A DNA stretch of 17,705 bases from Eggerthellaceae bacterium UBA5808 (GTDB taxonomy: Bacteria > Actinomycetota > Coriobacteriia > Coriobacteriales > Eggerthellaceae): positions 1 through 17,705 of the forward strand of contig DIDE01000108.1 in assembly GCA_002417975.1 (NCBI GenBank), in the 5' to 3' direction. The position numbers were made by a program, and so were the translations under genes. This document shows positions 6,756 through 16,900 of this stretch, piece after piece (the first letter of the stretch is position 1; each line of letters starts with the position of its first letter). Below the pieces are notes generated by a model that saw only the letters and a program-made list of their open reading frames with translations, made no database searches and was not told the DNA's origin.

Positions 6756-8252
6756 ATGAAACAAGAAGCCGTTGCACAACAAGGCACTGATGCATCGCCC
6801 GCGCTTAAACGCGTGTTTGGCCTACGTGAAGCTATCACTATCACCACAGGCACCGTTATTGGTGTTGGCCTATTCACGACTGGCGGCAATATCGTTGGCG
6901 AAATGGGAGTATCCGTTGTTTGGGCAACGATTGCCGCGCTGCTGATCAGCATTTTTCCAGCTTTGATGTATGCCGAAATGGGCGCGTCGCTCCCATTCGC
7001 AGGTGGAACGTATCAGTATGCTTCGCTTGGTTTGGGCCGACCGTTTGGCATGCTGGCTGGATGGAATTTCATTATTTCGTTGATAGCGGTTACTAGCGGC
7101 GAGGCGCTTGCTTTTAGCTACTATCTTAAGACGCTTTTTTTGGCATTTGGGGTGGAACTTCCCATTGATGATGCAGTGATTGCATGTATAGCATTGGTGG
7201 CGTTTATTATTGCAAACGTACGAGGCGTGCAAATTACGGGTCGACTTCAGAATGGGTTCATGTTCTTCTTTTGGGGCGTGGCTATCATTTGGTTCTTAAC
7301 GATGATTCCACAGGTTTCGCTGCCGAACTTTGTGCAAACTCCTTCGTTTTTGCAGGATATGGGTCCAAGTGGATTTATCGCTGCGGTCGCGATGATCTGG
7401 TGGTGCTTCGCCGGTTTCGAAACATGCTGTGCCATGGGTGAAGAGATTCGGTTCCCTCACATTACTATCCCACGTGCGTTAATCCTGTCGCCGTTTTTGA
7501 TTTTTGCTGTTAACGCTGCGTTCCAGTGGTTTTTGGTGGGTATTGTCCCTGCAGATGGATTGGATGCGATTGCTGAATCTACCGCGCCGTATTCCGAAGC
7601 GATGATTTCTGCGGGTATTTTAGGTGTGCCACTTGCGCTTCTTGCAGCGGGCATTGCATTTGGCGGCGACTTTTCTACGATGAATGCGAGCATCGCTGTC
7701 CCACCACGGTATCTATTTACGATGGCGCGCGATGGCGCTATGCCTAAGGTATTTGCTCGTGTGAGCAAAAAGTATCAGACGCCAGCTGTTGCGATTATCG
7801 TCTTGGGCGCGATCACGATTATTTTAGTGGCAACGAGCACGATCGACTACATTGCATCACTGAGTCTTTTTGCAGACTTGTTCTACTACATTATCGGTAT
7901 GGTTGCAGCGATTGGCTTGCGCAAACGGTTGCCGGATCTTAAGCGTCCCTTCAAAGTTAAAGGTATGTATGTAGGTGCGCCAATTTGCATTGTTATCTAT
8001 CTGATTATGATGACGCAACTCGATTCCGACGCGATCGTAACGGGAATTATTTGGTGCGTTGCTGGCCTGGTCATATATGCGATATGCCGTAAGAAGTACG
8101 GATCTTCGATTGTCGAAACGCCATCCGTGGCGATTGTCGAGCCGGATGCAGGAGAGCGCAGCAAAATGGATCGCGAATTCCGTATATGGACGATCGTTAC
8201 TGTTGCTGCCGTTGTAGTGGTATTGGCGATGTATATAGTGCCAATGATTTAA
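6756..8252 (+). CDS. APC-superfamily amino acid permease, second subfamily
   Basis: A 498-residue membrane protein. Helix 1 has GTVIGVGLF, the APC substrate-binding glycine motif in its classical form, and helix 6 has the AGFETCCAMGEEIRFP segment. Loop 8-9 carries PPRYLFTMARDGAMPKVFARV. I count about 12 core helices plus an extra C-terminal helix (IWTIVTVAAVVVVLAMYIV) after a charged 40-residue linker, so possibly 13. It is clearly diverged from the permease ending at 6438, which lacks the helix 1 motif in this form, so the two are not a recent duplication. ATG 6756 is used because GAAGGA (6745-6750) is 5 nt upstream; an in-frame ATG at 6738 has no site. It has its own promoter and stands alone; the substrate, amino acid or amine, is unknown. 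Confidence 0.87.
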   Translation: MKQEAVAQQGTDASPALKRVFGLREAITITTGTVIGVGLFTTGGNIVGEMGVSVVWATIAALLISIFPALMYAEMGASLPFAGGTYQYASLGLGRPFGMLAGWNFIISLIAVTSGEALAFSYYLKTLFLAFGVELPIDDAVIACIALVAFIIANVRGVQITGRLQNGFMFFFWGVAIIWFLTMIPQVSLPNFVQTPSFLQDMGPSGFIAAVAMIWWCFAGFETCCAMGEEIRFPHITIPRALILSPFLIFAVNAAFQWFLVGIVPADGLDAIAESTAPYSEAMISAGILGVPLALLAAGIAFGGDFSTMNASIAVPPRYLFTMARDGAMPKVFARVSKKYQTPAVAIIVLGAITIILVATSTIDYIASLSLFADLFYYIIGMVAAIGLRKRLPDLKRPFKVKGMYVGAPICIVIYLIMMTQLDSDAIVTGIIWCVAGLVIYAICRKKYGSSIVETPSVAIVEPDAGERSKMDREFRIWTIVTVAAVVVVLAMYIVPMI

Positions 8253-8474
8253 TGTATTGTATATAAATTGCGCAGTATGCCACACAGTGTAGTTGCTCTG
8301 GGCACCGTATTGTACGAGTTCGGGTGTTTATGAATCGATCTAGTACCTTGTGCTTCCCTGCAAGACTTACATGTTTGTCATACTAAGACCGAATGGGCGG
8401 ATAACTATCCCATGTTTCTGCAGCTCATTGATTTCTTCTGTACACTAAAAGTCAATATTTCGAAATGTAATGTT

Positions 8475-8504
8475 AAGCGCCGTAGTTAATACGACGCTTT
8501 TTTT
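8475..8504 (+). terminator. Intrinsic terminator upstream of the surface-protein operon
   Basis: AAGCGCCGTA / TACGACGCTT forms a 10-bp stem with one internal C-A mismatch and a 5-nt loop (GTTAA), running directly into seven T residues. It sits about 220 bp past the permease stop, so it terminates either permease readthrough or a short non-coding transcript. Confidence 0.75.
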
Positions 8505-8643
8505 ACGCATCGATTGTCTATTTGTCACTATATGTATCTCTTATAAGTGGCATTTGTTAAATTTTACTCGGAAGAAAAGAAAGAACGCGCGCGTCTTATA
8601 TTGCATGTAGTTAGATCAAATCGATACAGAGCATGTAGGGAAG

Positions 8644-8688
8644 ATGCCCGACTAGGCATGGTATGTGTGATGGTTTCACTGGAATGCC
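8644..8688 (+). promoter_or_regulatory. Interlocking inverted repeats upstream of the surface operon
   Basis: Three arms alternate: ATGCC (8644-8648), GGCAT (8655-8659) and ATGCC (8684-8688). The middle arm can pair with either neighbour. When paired with the third, it encloses a further small stem GTGA/TCAC (8667-8670/8676-8679). Mutually exclusive pairing is a pattern seen in RNA switches, while as DNA the arms could be operator half-sites. Arms are short (5 bp), so chance is possible. Confidence 0.3.
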
Positions 8689-8714
8689 AAGTAAGTTTGA
8701 TCGAAATCTGCTCG

Positions 8715-8744
8715 TTGAAATAGACGGCTGATTACACGGATAGT
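8715..8744 (+). promoter_or_regulatory. Weak candidate promoter of the surface-protein operon
   Basis: TTGAAA (8715-8720) and GATAGT (8739-8744) are separated by 18 bp, matching the consensus at 5/6 and 4/6. It would start transcription near 8752 and leave a leader of about 25 nt. A TTGACG at 8746 has no matching -10 before the coding region. Confidence 0.3.
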
Positions 8745-8775
8745 TTTGACGTGTGTAGTGAAAGGGATATGGGAT

Positions 8776-10899
8776 ATGACCCGAATGGTTCGTAACTTAT
8801 CAGTTATGTGCAGTATCGCGTTATTCGCGGTACTTATGTGCGCAATGCCGATGGGCGCACACGCAGAGGACAATGAACAGTCAGCTGCTTCGCAAGCGAC
8901 GGTGCAGGTAACGGGAATGGACAGTGTCCTTTCTACGACGTCAAATGACCAATCTGATGGCGGTCAATCGGTCGAATTACTTTCGGTAGATGGGGCAAAA
9001 GGCGAGTCTATCTACGTTGAGATAACGCAAGATGGCAAAACGATTGCAAGTCATTTGAGCTATACGCTCGGCGATAATCAAACGGCTCAGTCAAACAATG
9101 AAGGTACACAGTACTCGGGCGTTGTAACTTGTTCTATTAAAGACTTTGATCCCAGCAAAGCGACGTATGAAGTAAAAGCTTATACCGATCGTGATCAAAC
9201 ACAGCTGCGCTATGATGGCAAAATCCAAGGAGTGTATGCACAGCTCGGCGAAGCGCAGGGTTCTGCTCAGCAGCTGATCGCGGTGCGCACTATTGGCGAC
9301 AACGATAAGGGTCGCGTGTTCCACGAGCCTGAGACCATTACGACTAATGGTGCAACATTTACGACGACGGGCCAGCAACTTTCGAGCAATCCACTTACCT
9401 ATATCTATAAAGAAGATGCTTCGGCATCCACGCTTACTGGTTCAATCACGTATATTGATGACAGCGGAACGGTTCTGCGTACCGAGACCATCGAAGGTAT
9501 TACGGCTTCGCAATCACAAACGCGTCAGATTCCTCAAGTGATTACGGCAAGTGGAGAGCCAAGCAAAAACGCGACTTACTATCGCACTGTTTCGTATAAC
9601 AGCACCGTTGAGGCAACATATACGGGTACCAAGGATTTTACGATTCACTGCAAACCTTTAACGGCTGGTTCTGATACCGCGAATGCACAATACTATTTTG
9701 CATCTATTAAGTTTGTTGATGGTCAAGGTAATGTGCTTGCCCAGGATTCTTTGAATGTAACAAAGATGTATCTATATACGCTTCCAGATACGCTTTATCT
9801 TACTGATGCTCAAGGAACCGCGCATACGTATACGCTTTCTGCAAAGAATGCAGATGTCTCTAAGAGTGCAAACGGTGCAAATAGTTTAATAGCCTTTAAC
9901 CCGTTTGCCGATCAAAGCAAAGTCGAGAATGGCGAAAGAGACGTAAGTGTTACGTATGAAGAGCAACCTGCTTTTTCTCAACCGTGGGCTGTACAACTTA
10001 TTAACGGCGCTGCTGATCCTAGTGATACGGCGAGTCGCGCAATCAGGACGGATTCAGTACCAGCTGGTGAAACATACAATGTCCAACAGTCAATTGAAAT
10101 TGGCGGTACGACGTACGTTCCTGTTACTTCAACTAAGCAAAGCTATGCCTATGACGCTACGGTGCCTGTACGCACAATTTATTATGTCCCGGAAGGCTAT
10201 GTAAAAAAAGATACGTATACCGTTGACGTAAACTACGTCAATATTGCAACCAACGAGGTATTGACGACTAAGCAGTACACGATCACGCCTGATTCGGATG
10301 AAGATATGGCGATTACTTCGCCTGCAACCTTTACGCAAGACGGTACGCAGTATGTGCGTTTAGATGGGCAGGATAGTCCGATTATGCATGGATACTTTAC
10401 CAAGTATCGTACGTACACCGTGTATTATCGCGACATTAATGATCAGCGTAATCAGCAAACCGTCATTACGCATTTGCGTGTTCTCTATACCGATGGCACC
10501 TCAACTGATGGAACCGATCAAGGAACGACGCAATTGACGCCAACCACCACTGATGCGGGAACAAATAGCAACAGCGGTAGCACTAACGGTCAAACAGGAA
10601 CTACAAGCGATGGACAAACAGTGGGTCTTAATGGCAATGAGGATTTGAACGTTGTGAATTCGGGTGACGATGCTCCTGTAGTGAACAATGAAGGTACGGA
10701 TACTAATACAGAACGCATCGACGATGACGAAACACCTTTGGCGGCGGGTAATAGTCAGGCTACGCCCTCTTCGATAGCTCCTATCGCGGCGATTATTGGG
10801 ATGCTCATAGTTGCGGCGTTGGTTTCCTTATATGTGATTAAACGCAAGAAGCACGAGCAAACTGATCCGCAGAGTGCTTCTGACGCGCAGGACAAATAG
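8776..10899 (+). CDS. Secreted, membrane/wall-anchored surface protein with MucBP-like domains
   Basis: 707 residues. A signal peptide with positive start and hydrophobic core occupies 1-30 (likely cut AHA|ED). Then follow beta-rich extracellular segments. At least two, near 220-295 (SITYIDDSGTVLRTETI) and 305-393 (ASIKFVDGQGNVLAQDSL), plus one near 478-555 (VNYVNIATNEVLTTKQYTI), resemble MucBP/mucin-binding-like repeats with their 'vxYvdxxGxxl' opening. Residues about 570-650 are a Thr/Ser/Asn/Gly-rich linker. The C-terminus has ETPLAAG (652-658), a hydrophobic helix (about 666-688) and KRKK, laid out like a sortase signal but without LPxTG; the cytoplasmic tail is longer than usual. It may be wall-attached by a sortase with a different motif, or simply membrane-anchored. 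ATG 8776 follows AAGGG by 9 nt; the in-frame start at 8746 would put extra residues before the signal peptide. It is cotranscribed with the giant protein 15 bp downstream. Specific ligand unknown. Confidence 0.75.
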   Translation: MTRMVRNLSVMCSIALFAVLMCAMPMGAHAEDNEQSAASQATVQVTGMDSVLSTTSNDQSDGGQSVELLSVDGAKGESIYVEITQDGKTIASHLSYTLGDNQTAQSNNEGTQYSGVVTCSIKDFDPSKATYEVKAYTDRDQTQLRYDGKIQGVYAQLGEAQGSAQQLIAVRTIGDNDKGRVFHEPETITTNGATFTTTGQQLSSNPLTYIYKEDASASTLTGSITYIDDSGTVLRTETIEGITASQSQTRQIPQVITASGEPSKNATYYRTVSYNSTVEATYTGTKDFTIHCKPLTAGSDTANAQYYFASIKFVDGQGNVLAQDSLNVTKMYLYTLPDTLYLTDAQGTAHTYTLSAKNADVSKSANGANSLIAFNPFADQSKVENGERDVSVTYEEQPAFSQPWAVQLINGAADPSDTASRAIRTDSVPAGETYNVQQSIEIGGTTYVPVTSTKQSYAYDATVPVRTIYYVPEGYVKKDTYTVDVNYVNIATNEVLTTKQYTITPDSDEDMAITSPATFTQDGTQYVRLDGQDSPIMHGYFTKYRTYTVYYRDINDQRNQQTVITHLRVLYTDGTSTDGTDQGTTQLTPTTTDAGTNSNSGSTNGQTGTTSDGQTVGLNGNEDLNVVNSGDDAPVVNNEGTDTNTERIDDDETPLAAGNSQATPSSIAPIAAIIGMLIVAALVSLYVIKRKKHEQTDPQSASDAQDK

Positions 10900-10914
10900 G
10901 GCAGGGATTGCAAA

Positions 10915-13900
10915 ATGATTACGACAGGAAAACATGTAATGACGAAATACAGCATGAATAACATGTCAAAGAAGATTTTTGCCGTGATGCTCTCGCTCTG
11001 TCTTCTAACGATTGGCATGCCTCTGCAAGGCACAAAAGCTTTTGCGTCTGAAGTAAGCGGAAACGCTGCGACGGCTCAAAGTACACAGGCAGCTACGACT
11101 TCTGATCAAACGAGTGATCAGTCGAAGTCAACGAGCATTAATGGCACTATTCAGGCAACGCTTGATCTTGAAAATGCTTCGATAACGGTTGATGGGCAAA
11201 CATACGGATCAGATACGCAGTCGATTGATACATCTGCTAAAACGGCGCTCAAGTTTAGTGTTGCGGTTGACAGCGGCTATGCGCTCGACGAAGTAACGTA
11301 TACCTACAATGGTTCGTCGATAAAAATTACCCCTGACGAAACTGGCACCTACGAAGTTGCTGATGTAGCGGTAGTTAAGGGCTTGTCTATTAAAGTTACT
11401 ACTACGCAGAATGCTGCAGAGACGCAAGCTGCGGCGCCGGTGACACTTATGTCTGCCGCAGCATCAAGTTCGTTGGCTGCAGGGACTTATGGAAACTACA
11501 ATCTATCGTATAACAGTACAAAAGATGCGTTTTCATCGAGCTCATTTAATAAAGAGAATGCACTTGGAATAGCGGGCAACTTCCATATTGTTGCTTTTGG
11601 TACGGCGTATCTGAAGGCACATACCAATGGCAATCTTTTGGTAAACCATTTGCAAGCAACGGCAAACTTTGGAACCAATACGCATGAGGACACAAATTTC
11701 ACTGAGCTATCGTATGTGCAGCATTATGATCAGGTTAACGGAACAAGTGAGTCTGAGGATAGGGATACGCTCGTTCTTGGAAATGAGAACACTCTTGGAA
11801 CAGCTGATAATAATAATGCTATAACTGTTGATGGAACTAAGCTCGATAAGCCGCACAACATTATTCAAGATACCGACACGGCGAATGCACCTTTTATCGA
11901 CATGGATGCTGTAAAGGCAAGCATCGTAAAAATTTCGAGTGATTTGGGTTCTACAGCAGCAAGTGGCGTCACTGCCTCATTAAGCGATCAGAATAATCGT
12001 AGTCTTACGGTTGATTCACCAGATGGTGCTGCATTTTATAGCATGACTGCAGACGAACTTAACAATATGAGTAGCAATCCTCTAAAGTTGACGGGCTTTA
12101 AATCTGGCCATGATGGCAGCTTGATCATCAACGTTGACTGTAAGGGTGCATCATCGGTAACGATGCCGACTGAAGCTAATGTGTATATTGATGGCGTAGT
12201 ACAGAATACTCAAGAAACGAATACATTTTCCAATGGCAAGGTCATTTGGAACTTCTATAACTGTGATGGAACAAGCGTAACGGCGAATAAAGCGCTGGGC
12301 ACGATCATTGCTCCTGGTGCAACAGTTACCACCAAATCGAATGTTAATGGTTCGATCATTGCAGAAAATGTTTCGATCGAAGCTGAGTCGCATCGTACTG
12401 ACTTCACTGGTACGATAAAGCCTTCGAGCACAGGATTTACGGCGACTAAGACACTCGACGGCAATACTCCTACAAAGGATCAAGTATTTAGCTTTAATCT
12501 TGATGAATTGCAAAAGGATAATACCTGGAAAACAATTCAGACACAAGAAAATAGTGGCTCTGCTGTTGCATTCGACAAAATAGCGTATGGCGCGGATTCT
12601 GATTTAGGTGATCATTGGTATCGCATTTCTGAGACAGGCACCTACGATGGGATCACTACTGATAAGACACAATATCTTGTTAAGGTAACAGTAACTAAAG
12701 ATAATGATGCCAACCGAGATAAAGTCTATAAGTCAGAGGCGACGTACTACAAGGCAACTGATACGCAAGATGGTGTGCCCGACGAATCAAAATTGGAACA
12801 ACTTACTGAGGGTGCTTCTGCGGTAGCGTTTGGTAATACGTCGACGAAACCTACAACGTATCAGCCTTCAGTTACGAAGTCTGTTGATGGTACCGCCGCC
12901 AAGGACAAGACATTTGATTTCGTCTTAAAGGCCAACGACAATGCTCCAATGCCAACAAATGCGAATGGGAATAAGGCCTCTGCGAAAAATGGCGAAAGTG
13001 CTCAATTCGGTGAAATTACTTACACCAAAGCTGGAACCTATACCTATACCATTACTGAGCAAAAGGGCGATCTCAAAGGATATACGTACGACACCACACC
13101 TCATACTCTGATAGTTACTGTTACCGATAATGATAATGGAACACTCACGGCAACAGGCACTTATGACAATAGTGGCTCTGCTCTGACGATTACTAATACA
13201 TACAAGGCAGATAAGACGACCTATACACCTTCAGTTACGAAGGCTGTAACGAACGCGCCTCAGACCGATACGCAAAAGTCATTTGATTTTGCTCTTGCTG
13301 CTGTTGATGGTGCTCCGCTTCCAGAGAAGACCACCGCATCTGCTAAGGCTGGTCAAATAGCTCAATTTGGTGAGATCACCTACACCGCAGCTGGAACATA
13401 TAAGTACACCATTACTGAGACTACTGCATCAGGTGATGGCTACACGTGCGATAACACGTCTCATACTCTGATAGTTACTGTTACCGATAATGGTGATGGA
13501 ACGTTGACCGCGACAGGTACTTATGACAATAGTGGCTCTGCCTTGACAATTACTAATACATATAAGGCAGGCAGCGTAACCTATAAACCTGCGGTTAAGA
13601 AGTCTGTTGGTGGTACCTCTGCAACGGACAAGACGTTTGATTTCGTCTTAAAGGCCAACAGCGATGCTCCAATGCCTGATGGTGCTACGAATGGTGAGGT
13701 TACTGCATCTGCATCCAACGGTGCCAGTGCACAATTTGGTAATATTACTTACACCAAAGTTGGAACCTATACCTATACTATTACTGAGCAAAAGGGCGAT
13801 CTCAAAGGATATACGTACGACACCACGCCTCATAATCTGACGGTTACGGTTACCGACAATGGCAACGGCACACTCACGGCAACAGGCACTTATGACAATA

Positions 13901-16900
13901 GTGGCTCTGCTCTGACGATTACTAATACATACAAGGCAGATAAGACGACCTATACACCTTCAGTTACGAAGGCTGTAACGAACGCGCCTCAGACCGATAC
14001 GCAAAAGTCATTCGATTTTGCTCTTGCTGCCGTTGATGGTGCTCCGCTTCCAGAGAAGACCACCGCATCTGCTAAGGCTGGTCAAATAGCTCAATTCGGT
14101 GAGATCACCTTTGATAAGGCCGGAACATACAAGTACACCATTACAGAAACCACTGCATCAGGTGATGGTTATGCGTGCGATAATACGCCGCATACTTTGA
14201 CGGTAACCGTCAAAGATAATGGCGACGGTACGCTGACTGCGACAGGTGTCTACGGGGAAAACGATTCATCCTTAACGATTACGAATAAATATGCAACGGG
14301 TAGCACGTCGTATCAGCCTGCTGTTAAGAAGTCTGTTGATGGTACTGCCGCAACTGATAAGACATTCAGCTTTGCCTTAGCAGCGGATGGTGACGCTCCA
14401 ATGCCAACGACGGCGGATGGAGCTACGACCACTGCGGTTAATGGTGCTACGGGCAGCTTTGGTCAGATTACCTATACAGCAGCTGGAACATATAAGTACA
14501 CCATTACAGAAACAACTGAATCTGGCGATGGCTACACATGCGATAACACGCCGCATACTTTGACGGTAACCGTCAAAGATAATGGCGACGGTACGCTGAC
14601 TGCGACAGGTGTCTACGGGGAAAACGATTCATCCTTAACGATTACGAATAAATATGCAACGGGTAGTACAACGTATCAACCTGCGGCTACGAAGTCTGTA
14701 AAGAATGCGCCTCAGACCGATACGCAGAAGTCATTTGATTTTGCTCTTGCTGCTGTTGATGGTGCTTCGCTTCCAGAGAAGACCACCGCATCTGCTAAGG
14801 CTGGTCAAATAGCTCAATTCGGTGAGATCACCTATACAGCAGCTGGAACATACAAGTACACCATTACAGAAACTACTGCTTCTGGTGCTGGATACACGTG
14901 TGATACTACAGCGCATACTTTGACGGTAACCGTCAAAGACAATGGCAACGGCACACTGACCGCGACAGGTTCTTATGACAAGGGTGCGCAGAACCTCACG
15001 ATTACGAACAAATATGCAACGGGCAGTACGACCTATACGCCTGCAGTTACGAAGTCTGTTGATGGCACCGACGCCAAGGACAAGACATTCGATTTCGTCT
15101 TAGCGGCGAATGGTGATGCTCCAATGCCAACAAATGCGAATGGGAATAAGGCCTCTGCGAAAAATGGCGAAAGTGCTCAATTCGGTGAGATTACTTACAT
15201 CAAAGCTGGAACCTATACCTATACCATCACTGAGCAAAAGGGTGATCTCAAAGGATATACGTACGACACCACGCCTCATACTCTGACGGTTACTGTTACC
15301 GACAATGGTGACGGAACCCTGTCTGCGACGGGCGATTATGATGAGCAAACAGGCGTAACGATTACGAACAAATATGCAACGGGTAGTACAACGTATCAGC
15401 CTGCTGTTAAGAAGTCTGTTGATGGCACTACTGCAACTGATAAGACGTTCAGCTTTGCCTTAGCAGCGGATGGTGATGCTCCAATGCCAACGACGGCGGA
15501 TGGAGCTACGACCACTGCGGTTAATGGTGCAACTGGTAGCTTTGGCGAGATTACCTATACAGCAGCTGGAACATATAAGTACACCATTACAGAAACAACT
15601 GAATCTGGCGATGGCTACACATGTGATACTACAGCGCATACTTTGACGGTAACCGTCAAGGATAATGGCGACGGTACGCTGACTGCGACAGGCGCTTATG
15701 ATGAGGGTGCTCAGAACCTTACGATCACCAATAAATATGCAACGGGCAGTACGACCTATACACCTGCTGTTACGAAGTCTGTGACTAATGCACCTCAAAC
15801 CAATACGCAGAAGTCATTTGACTTTGCCCTAGCAGGAGAGGGCAACGCCCCAATGCCTACGCAGACCATTACGTCTGCAACGGCTGGTAAGACGGCTCAA
15901 TTTGGTGAGATCACCTTTGATAAGGTTGGAACATACAAGTACACCATTACAGAAACAACTGAATCTGGTGATGGCTACACGTGCGATAACACGTCTCATA
16001 CTTTGACGGTAACCGTTACCGATAATGGTGATGGCACACTGACTGCGACAGGCAATTGCAATGTGCAAACAGGTGTGACAATCACGAACTCCTATGATGC
16101 TTCTGGATCTGTCTCCTTCCATGCAACAAAGACGCTTTTGGATTCAAGCAATAAAGCGCTAAGCCTTGGTTCGCACGTTTTCAATTTCGCCGTGAAGGAT
16201 ACCAATGGCGTTACTGTTGCAACTGGATCAAATGATGCAGATGGCAACATTACGTTTAGCTCCATTAACTATGTGCTATCAGATGTAGGTAAGACATTCA
16301 CCTACACGATTTCCGAAGTTTTGCCTAATGGTGTCACTGCCGAAAATCCGGCCAAAGATGGCATTACATACGACACGAAATCTTATCCAGTTAAAGTAAC
16401 GGTAAAAGACAATGGCGACGGTACGCTGGGCTCAACGATTCTGGCAGGTAGCGCGGCACAAACCGTTAATCCAACCGATTCGATCGTAACGTTTGCTAAC
16501 ACCTATAAGGCTACGGGAACGCAGGCACAGTTTGATGCGTCTAAGGCACTTATAGCTGATGGTCCCGGAGCTGCACCACTTTCCGCAGGCGAGTTCTCCT
16601 TTACGCTTAAAGAAATGGATAGCACCTACGAAAATGAAGTAGAAAACGTACAGGGTCTTCCTCAAACGAAAACCAATAATGCAGATGGGTCGATTTCATT
16701 TGCTGCTATTCCTTATACGTCTGTCGGAACACATTACTATACGGTTTCTGAAGTGAATAAAGAAGCCGATGGACTAACGTGTGACAGTACGGTATATCGC
16801 ATTAAGGTTGACGTTACTGACGATGGCAAGGGTCAACTGCATCGCGCGACAACCTATTACGATAAGGATGGCAACGAAAAGTCAACGACAACTGATGAAG

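Larger units (their letters stand above)
8253..8775. other. Long gap between the permease and surface-protein genes
   Basis: No gene was found in these 523 bp on either strand. The first 220 bp after the permease stop are structured only weakly: ATGGG/CCCAT (8393-8397/8409-8413) and the palindrome ATTTCGAAAT (8457-8466). They end in a terminator at 8475-8504, so they are either a long 3' untranslated region or hold an unrecognised small RNA. The remaining part holds interlocking repeats (8644-8688) and a weak candidate promoter for the surface operon. Confidence 0.55.

Noticed and set aside
12859..16095. Regular repeats considered as a CRISPR array or transposon-borne repeat
   Set aside because: Units are about 360 bp, continuous without unique spacers and strictly in frame in a protein gene, so they are protein-domain repeats.
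13648..16122. A series of open frames of 60-112 codons on the minus strand, opposite the repeats
   Set aside because: They recur with the 360-bp period and mirror the + strand repeats; none has a ribosome-binding site or family match. They are a by-product of the ACG/GCA-rich coding strand.
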